The notes beneath the pieces were generated by a model, which made no database searches, was not told the origin of the DNA, and saw only the letters and a program-made list of their open reading frames with translations. Below, in pieces: positions 41,239-45,362 of a stretch of 45,362 nucleotides of DNA. Position numbers and translations under genes: made by a program. The stretch lies in NCBI GenBank assembly GCA_016177925.1, contig JACOUH010000019.1, positions 1-45,362 on the forward strand, read 5' to 3'. Origin of the DNA: Planctomycetota bacterium. GTDB taxonomy: Bacteria; Planctomycetota; Planctomycetia; Gemmatales; Gemmataceae. Each line of letters starts with the position of its first letter. The stretch's first letter is position 1.

Positions 41239-41278
41239 GGTTCACCCCCGTGGGGCCGGCGAGCGGGGGGTGTGAACC
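41239..41278. terminator. Hairpin between convergent genes
   Basis: GGTTCACCCCC (41239-41249) pairs with GGGGGTGTGAACC ending at 41278, with a two-base bulge. The stop codon (41242-41244) of the minus-strand gene lies inside the left arm, and its last codons read through the hairpin. No T-run follows on either strand, so a repeat element is an alternative. Confidence 0.5.
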
Positions 41279-41829
41279 CCCCGGTTCTGCAACGTATTGC
41301 CGCGGAGAGCGGCCAGCTCCTTCACGCTGAGCTTCTTGACGTTCCCCATGTCGTCGAAGGTCGCCTTGGGCTGCGCCATCCGCACCTTGCAGTCCTCGGC
41401 GGCGTCGACAGGGAGTTCCTTGCTGACACTCTTGACGGTGTAGAGGTTGTTCTGGTGCTGGGCGATGGCGCGGCGGGCGTTGTAGACGGCGTTGACGTCC
41501 CGGGCGTTTCGGAGGTCGATCTGGGCCTGGAGGAGGCCTCGGTAGGCGCCCTGGTTGAACTCCGAGTAGGGAATCGTCACCTTGACGCGGAACGAGTTCT
41601 TGGACGGCTCGACGTGTACCAGCTCGCCCGCGATCTCACCGGCCTTGATGAACTTGTTCTCGGCTTCCTTCTTCTCGGGAACCTTCGGCGGTGGCAGCTT
41701 GGGGTCGTTCTTCTTCTCCGAAACCTTCGGCGGCGTCTTGGGATCGTCCTTCTTGTCGTCCGCCGCGAAGGCAGGGGCAATCAGCAAGGCGGACAGCGGT
41801 AGAAGGGCCCAGCGAAGCAAGCGGTTCAT
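41242..41829 (-). CDS. Secreted hypothetical protein with Lys/Pro-rich linker
   Basis: A 195-residue exported protein. The signal peptide (MNRLLRWALLPLSALLIAP, cut near AFA) is followed by a Lys/Asp/Pro-rich linker of repeated KKxDPK-PPPKV units (about 24-55). A compact domain (about 60-180) comes next, with ELVHVEPSKNSFRVKVTIPY, QAQIDLRNARDVNAVYNARR and CKVRMAQPKATFDDMGNVKK. No family recognised, though similar secreted proteins with this linker occur in planctomycetes. The last 15 residues (NRGVHTPRSPAPRG) are read through an inverted repeat and may not be native. AAGGGGGATGGAGA precedes the ATG. A 140-base gap separates it from the divergent ACT gene's upstream region. Confidence 0.7.
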   Translation of the reverse strand: MNRLLRWALLPLSALLIAPAFAADDKKDDPKTPPKVSEKKNDPKLPPPKVPEKKEAENKFIKAGEIAGELVHVEPSKNSFRVKVTIPYSEFNQGAYRGLLQAQIDLRNARDVNAVYNARRAIAQHQNNLYTVKSVSKELPVDAAEDCKVRMAQPKATFDDMGNVKKLSVKELAALRGNTLQNRGVHTPRSPAPRG

Positions 41830-41990
41830 TCTCCATCCCCCTTCGAGGTCGCATCGAGACGCAAGATTCTCACCCCTTCAGTTTATCTTTCCCGCGCCGC
41901 CCGTACAAATAGAAAATTGGACGACGCGCCCCGGTCGCGCTTCCGGACAGACCGCCGTTGTGAGAACCTGGCGAAGTGGGGCGGGTTTTG

Positions 41991-42019
41991 CTGGAAGTAT
42001 GCGGGCGCTGCTTTAGAAT
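41991..42019 (+). promoter_or_regulatory. Possible promoter for the double-ACT gene
   Basis: CTGGAA (41991-41996) and TAGAAT (42014-42019) with a 17-base spacer, 61 bases before the ATG at 42081. The -35 is weak but the -10 is a good match. Confidence 0.45.
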
Positions 42020-42080
42020 AACAGTGGTTCTGCCACCCTGTCTGTGTCCAAGGGAACCGGTCTTCCCTGGAGGTGAGCAC

Positions 42081-42551
42081 ATGGAAACGACCAAGCAAGT
42101 GTCCGTGTTCCTGGAGAACAAGCCGGGGCGCCTGGCGCAAGTGCTGCTGGCGCTGGCGCGCGAGAAGGTCAATGTCGTCGCCCTCACCATCATGGACAGC
42201 CACGAGCACAGCGTCCTCCGCCTGGTGACCAACGACCTCCCCAAGACGATTCAGGTGCTGGACGGCCTCAACGCCCAGCACACGCAGTCGGACGTCTTGG
42301 TGGTCGATCTTCGCAACCAACCCGGCGCCCTGGCCCGCGTGTGCGAGCAGCTGGCCACCGAGCACGTCAACATCGACTATGCCTACTGCAGCTCCGGCGG
42401 CCGCAACGGCAAGGTCGTCGGCATCTTCAAGGTCTCCAACGTCGAGAAGGCGCTGCGCGTGTTGCGCCGTCCGTCGGCGAACAACAACCGTCGCACCGAG
42501 GCACGGTTCCCGCGCAAGCAGATCAACGCTGCCCAGAAGGTCGCCCGGTAG
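42081..42551 (+). CDS. Tandem ACT-domain protein
   Basis: A 156-residue protein with two ACT domains. The first (about 5-70) is QVSVFLENKPGRLAQVLLAL with the conserved Gly before the ligand-binding helix. The second (about 72-135) is VLVVDLRNQPGALARVCEQL followed by EHVNIDYAYCSSGGRNGKVV. A basic tail (RRTEARFPRKQINAAQ) ends the protein. Small double-ACT proteins often bind amino acids and control acetolactate synthase or other enzymes, so an amino-acid sensor role is likely though the ligand is unknown. GGAGG (42069-42073) lies about 7 bases before the ATG. It stands alone between a putative promoter and a perfect inverted repeat. Confidence 0.88.
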   Translation: METTKQVSVFLENKPGRLAQVLLALAREKVNVVALTIMDSHEHSVLRLVTNDLPKTIQVLDGLNAQHTQSDVLVVDLRNQPGALARVCEQLATEHVNIDYAYCSSGGRNGKVVGIFKVSNVEKALRVLRRPSANNNRRTEARFPRKQINAAQKVAR

Positions 42552-42600
42552 GCCTGAGCGGCGTCCCCACCCGCCCGACGCGCCCGCGAGGGACTGTGTG

Positions 42601-42671
42601 AGGTCGTAGGACGGATTTCCAATCCGTCCGTGCTTCATGCCCGGACGGATTGGAAATCCGTCCTACGACCT
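42601..42671. repeat. Inverted repeat with 30-bp perfect arms
   Basis: 42601-42630 and 42642-42671 are exact reverse complements around an 11-base loop (TGCTTCATGCC). The core GGACGGATTTCCAATCCGTC is itself palindromic inside each arm. It lies between the 3' ends of the ACT gene and the DUF1549 gene, and might act as a shared terminator or be an interspersed repeat. Confidence 0.88.
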
Positions 42672-42711
42672 GCGCTGGCGCGGCGGACGGGTGACTCGCA
42701 CTTCGAGCCGG

Positions 42712-44343
42712 TCAGTGGTTGAAGCGGAACTCCGAGCAGTTGAGCAAGACCCAGATCGCTTCCTCGACCCGCGCCTCCGGCTTCGGCCCGGACGTCAGAT
42801 AGGCGACGAAGCGCTTGCGTTCCTCCGGCCGCGGGGGGCGGCTTAACACGGAGAGGAAAAGGCGGTCAACACGCTTCTCCCACGGCTCGGTCGAGGTCAG
42901 CACCGCCTCGGCGAGGTTGCCCTTGCGGCGCTGGATCATGGTCCGGATCTCGCCGCTGTTGTTGAGGAACAGGTGTTCGGACAGGCTGCCCTGGAAGTCG
43001 CCCAGCCCGTTGTTCGGCTCGCCGAAATAGCGCTCGACCCATGCCTCGATCGCCCCGGGAAGGTGCTCTCCCGGCCGGCGGCTGGCGTCGTACCCCGTGG
43101 CAACGCGGATTGCGGCGAGCAGCTCTTCCGCCGACAGCGGCCGGACGCTGGCCTGCTCGTGCCAGCGCGGCAGGGCGTCCTTTGCTGGCCCCGCGTCGGC
43201 GAGCTGATACGTCTGGCTGTTGGCCAGCTCGCGCAGCATCCATTTCAGGTCGAACTTGTGTGCGACGAGCTGTTCCGCCAGCGCCTTCAACAGTTCGGGA
43301 TGGCTCGGCCCCTCCTTGCCGCCGAGGTCGTCGACGGGGTGGGCGAGGCCGCGGCCCGTCAGCTGCGCCCAGACGCGGTTCGCCGCCGCCCTGGCGAAGA
43401 ACGGGTTATCGGCTGACACCACCCACTCGGCCAGCTTCGCCTTGCGTGAAAACAGCGGCTTCGGCATCGAGCGACCGCCCGGCCGCGGTTCCTTGAAGCC
43501 CTTTGGCAGCGCCGGCTCGTCGAGCACGGCGCCGCCAAGGAACTTCGGCTTGACCGGATCGCCCTTCCGCCCCGGCTTCTGTTCCTTGGCGGAACCGGAG
43601 AAGAGCACCTCGCCGGTGCTCTTCTCGCCGATCGTGAAGCGGCGCGACCCGCTGTCGCGGGTGCCCCGCGGCATCCCGCCGTTATCGAGGACGACCAGGC
43701 GAACGAAGAAGCCAGCCAGGCCATAGAAGTCTCGCTGCGTCCAGCTCTCGAAGGGGTGGTCGTGGCAGCGGGCGCACTGCAGCTGCGTGCCGAGGAAGAT
43801 GCGGCTGATGGCGACGGCGGCCTCCTCTGGCTGGTAGCTGAACTGGACATAGAAGAGTTCCGATCCCTCCTGCTCCGCTAGCAGCAGCTCGCGCGCCAGG
43901 CGGTCGTAGGGCTCGTTCTTCGCGAACTTGTCGGCCAGCCACTTCTTGAAGCCGTCGCGCTTGCGCGTCGCGTCGTAGCCGGCCGGGTTGCGGCCGAACA
44001 GGACCAGGTCCCAGACCTCGGTCTGGTGCGTTGCATAGCGCGGATCGGCAAGCAGGCGATCGATCAACTTCGCGCGTTTCTTCGGGTCGGTGTCGGCAAG
44101 GAACTGGCGGGCCTCCTCGTAGGTCGGGATCGTACCGACGAGGTCGAGGAAGACGCGGCGCAGGAAGGTCGCATCGCTGGCCCGGCCGACCGGCGTCATC
44201 TTCTCGCGCTGCCAGGCGGCCTTGATTTCGTCGTCGACGATCTGTCGCAGCGGCCGCTCCTCCGCACGGGCGGCCAGGGGCCCGCCAAGAGCCACGAGAA
44301 GGGCCAGCACCGTCTGCCAGCAACGAGATTGACAGAAGGACAT
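42712..44343 (-). CDS. DUF1549/DUF1553 planctomycete protein without the cytochrome domain
   Basis: A 543-residue exported protein. The signal peptide (MSFCQSRCWQTVLALLVALG, cut near ARA) leads directly into DUF1549 (about 30-235). This carries DATFLRRVFLDLVGTIPTYE, the ADPRYATHQTEVWDLVLFGR region and QLQCARCHDHPFESWTQRDF, which has one CxxCH. DUF1553 (about 290-520) follows, with FSRKAKLAEWVVSADNPFFA, PSHPELLKALAEQLVAHKFD and the end LFLSVLSRPPRPEERKRFV. Unlike the 22097-24661 protein it has no N-terminal PSCyt1 cytochrome domain. Role unproven; the family works in the planctomycete periplasm. AAGGAGG lies 5-7 bases before the ATG. A copy of the nested repeat element lies 83 bases upstream. 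Confidence 0.92.
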   Translation of the reverse strand: MSFCQSRCWQTVLALLVALGGPLAARAEERPLRQIVDDEIKAAWQREKMTPVGRASDATFLRRVFLDLVGTIPTYEEARQFLADTDPKKRAKLIDRLLADPRYATHQTEVWDLVLFGRNPAGYDATRKRDGFKKWLADKFAKNEPYDRLARELLLAEQEGSELFYVQFSYQPEEAAVAISRIFLGTQLQCARCHDHPFESWTQRDFYGLAGFFVRLVVLDNGGMPRGTRDSGSRRFTIGEKSTGEVLFSGSAKEQKPGRKGDPVKPKFLGGAVLDEPALPKGFKEPRPGGRSMPKPLFSRKAKLAEWVVSADNPFFARAAANRVWAQLTGRGLAHPVDDLGGKEGPSHPELLKALAEQLVAHKFDLKWMLRELANSQTYQLADAGPAKDALPRWHEQASVRPLSAEELLAAIRVATGYDASRRPGEHLPGAIEAWVERYFGEPNNGLGDFQGSLSEHLFLNNSGEIRTMIQRRKGNLAEAVLTSTEPWEKRVDRLFLSVLSRPPRPEERKRFVAYLTSGPKPEARVEEAIWVLLNCSEFRFNH

Positions 44344-44425
44344 GCCCCCCTCCTTCTTCTCGCAGTGCCCCCGCTCAGACAGATTACTCGAAGGAAAGGG
44401 GGGAGGCCACGAGGTTTCTGCCGCT

Positions 44426-44528
44426 TATTACCTCGGCCGGAAAGTTCCGCACACTAACCCGAAGCGTTAGCGAGGATCTTCCTCGCTAACGCTTCGGGTT
44501 AGTGACTATCTTTCGTGCCGAAGTAATA
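44426..44528. mobile_element. Nested inverted-repeat element, copy B
   Basis: A 103-bp relative of the element at 14514-14618. Outer inverted repeats are TATTACCTCGGC (44426-44437) and GCCGAAGTAATA (44517-44528, one mismatch). The inner hairpin has exact 25-bp arms (44452-44476 and 44480-44504) and a three-base loop. The segment between outer and inner left arms is conserved (AAGTTCCGCA), while the right-hand equivalent is not. It lies upstream of the DUF1549 gene. No gene inside. Confidence 0.75.
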
Positions 44529-44611
44529 CGGCTTTGCATCGGCGTTGTGAGGTTGCAAAGCCGCAAGCGGCAAGCGGCATCGGTGTTTTCATGAATAGGG
44601 AGTCGGAGACG

Positions 44612-44821
44612 CTACGGAACGTCCGGGTCGGAGACGACGCCCTCGCGGCGGTCCGTGGTCGGACGGTTGGGATCGTCCTTCTTGTCATCGTGGGGTTCGG
44701 GCTTGGGCGGCTCGATGACATGGGTCGACGGCTCGCGAGCGGCACCGGACTGCTGGTCGGGAGGGGCCTCCTGCTCCTGACTGCTGGGCTGGCCGCCAGC
44801 GGTCTTGTCGGGCTGGTCCAT
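44612..44821 (-). CDS. Small acidic disordered protein, hypothetical
   Basis: A 69-residue, strongly polar protein rich in Asp, Pro, Gln and Lys (QPSSQEQEAPPDQQSG, PKPEPHDDKKDDPNRPTT), without hydrophobic core or signal, so probably unfolded. The start is supported by GAGGAG six bases upstream of the ATG at 44821. It follows the scpB gene by 116 bases on the same strand. The DDKKDDP motif resembles the linker of the secreted protein at 41242-41829. No function can be assigned, and it could be spurious despite the good ribosome-binding site. Confidence 0.5.
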   Translation of the reverse strand: MDQPDKTAGGQPSSQEQEAPPDQQSGAAREPSTHVIEPPKPEPHDDKKDDPNRPTTDRREGVVSDPDVP

Positions 44822-44937
44822 GATTGGCTCCTCGGCTGGCTCGGACGAGAAAAGGGAAGGGACGCCAGGCTGACAAGACAGGATGCAACCCCTGTGCCGA
44901 CAGCCGCATGCAAACGCCGAAGCGTCTTGCCTCGCAT

Positions 44938-45362
44938 TCATCCGCGATCTTCTGTGGGTCCTTCCTCGTCCGGGGGCGTTTCTTTCGCGGGCCGGCCGGG
45001 GCGTTTGAACTCGTCGGCGCGCGGCAGCTCGCGCAGGCTCCGCAGGCCCATCAACTGCAGGAACTTTTTCGTCGTCCCGTACAGCACCGGCCGGCCCAGC
45101 GAGTCGTCGCGGCCGGCGATGCGCACCAGTCCCTTTTCCATCAGCAGACGCAGCACGTCGCCGGACTGCACGCCGCGAACCGCTTCGACGTCGGCACGCA
45201 TGATCGGCTGGCGGTAGGCGATGATGGCGAGCGTCTCGCGCGCCGCCGGCGACAACTTCACATCGCTGCCGGCACGGCGCTGGCGGGCCAGCCACGGGTA
45301 ATATTCCGCCCGCGTCAGTAGCTGAAAGCCGCCGGCCAGCTCTTCCACCTGGAAGGACGACC
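44938..45362 (-). CDS. scpB: Segregation and condensation protein ScpB, 3' part
   Basis: The C-terminal 140 residues of ScpB, cut by the right edge of the window; the true start lies beyond 45362. ScpB pairs with ScpA to form the kleisin subcomplex that bridges SMC for chromosome condensation and segregation. Visible features are the second winged-helix domain: GGFQLLTRAEYYPWLARQ, SPAARETLAIIAYRQPIMRA, VEAVRGVQSGDVLRLLMEKG and LVRIAGRDDSLGRPVLYGTT with KKFLQLMGLRSLREL. The tail (RPGRPAKETPPDEEGPTED) is acidic and disordered. The frame stays open upstream of the in-frame GTG at 45348, which is internal, not the start. Confidence 0.93.
   Translation of the reverse strand, partial: SSFQVEELAGGFQLLTRAEYYPWLARQRRAGSDVKLSPAARETLAIIAYRQPIMRADVEAVRGVQSGDVLRLLMEKGLVRIAGRDDSLGRPVLYGTTKKFLQLMGLRSLRELPRADEFKRPGRPAKETPPDEEGPTEDRG

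Overview
The window looks like chromosomal DNA of a planctomycete, probably a Gemmatales/Gemmataceae-type organism. The support is: generally high GC; two proteins with the DUF1549-type planctomycete cytochrome architecture (22097-24661 and 42712-44343); a DUF1571 lipoprotein; ECF sigma factors fused to membrane-anchored sensor regions, one of them with WD40 propellers; large WD40/zinc-ribbon membrane proteins; and Uma2 and DUF4058 proteins. The taxon is inferred from family content, not from a marker gene.

Layout. 1-2.6 kb: a Flp-type pilin and a frameshifted mutS2. 2.7-5.4 kb: a less GC-rich two-gene cassette of a PLD-superfamily protein and a PIN-like protein; this is the best candidate for an undescribed nuclease or defence-type system. 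5.7-8.2 kb: small accessory genes (GNAT, two unknowns, DUF4058). 8.3-11.5 kb: a secreted PQQ-type propeller, a Tat-exported TIM-barrel protein and an epimerase gene broken by an internal deletion. 11.5-14.3 kb: a secreted parvulin isomerase and a DUF1571 lipoprotein, separated by two tandem copies of a 179-bp MITE-like element. 14.7-16.9 kb: an ECF sigma factor with a membrane/coiled-coil extension and a small membrane protein. 17.1-30 kb: a long minus-strand run of a diheme cytochrome, a 1179-residue zinc-ribbon/WD40 membrane protein, a DUF1549/DUF1553 cytochrome protein, Uma2, an ECF-WD40 fusion and a secreted WD40 protein.

30-37.1 kb (minus strand) carries an apparent operon read in the order tungsten aldehyde:ferredoxin oxidoreductase, unknown 146-residue protein, DHPS-like protein, pabB, followed by recN with its own promoter. 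The DHPS-like and PabB pair points to pterin (folate or tetrahydromethanopterin) cofactor synthesis. 37.2-42.6 kb (mostly plus strand) carries an AI-2E family permease, a tandem-duplicated cytidylate-kinase-like protein, a DsbD-N-like secreted protein, a class I glutamine-amidotransferase pseudoenzyme, a secreted unknown and a double-ACT protein. 42.7-45.4 kb carries a DUF1549 protein, a small acidic protein and the 3' part of scpB.

The most striking non-coding content is the density of inverted repeats. There are about a dozen, several with perfect 22-32 bp arms. Two types are multi-copy within the window: a 103-105 bp nested inverted-repeat element at about 14.5 and 44.4 kb, and the tandem 179-bp element at 12.7-13.1 kb. 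Another repeat has been absorbed in frame into the oxidoreductase gene. No tRNA, rRNA, CRISPR array, transposase or integrase was recognised.
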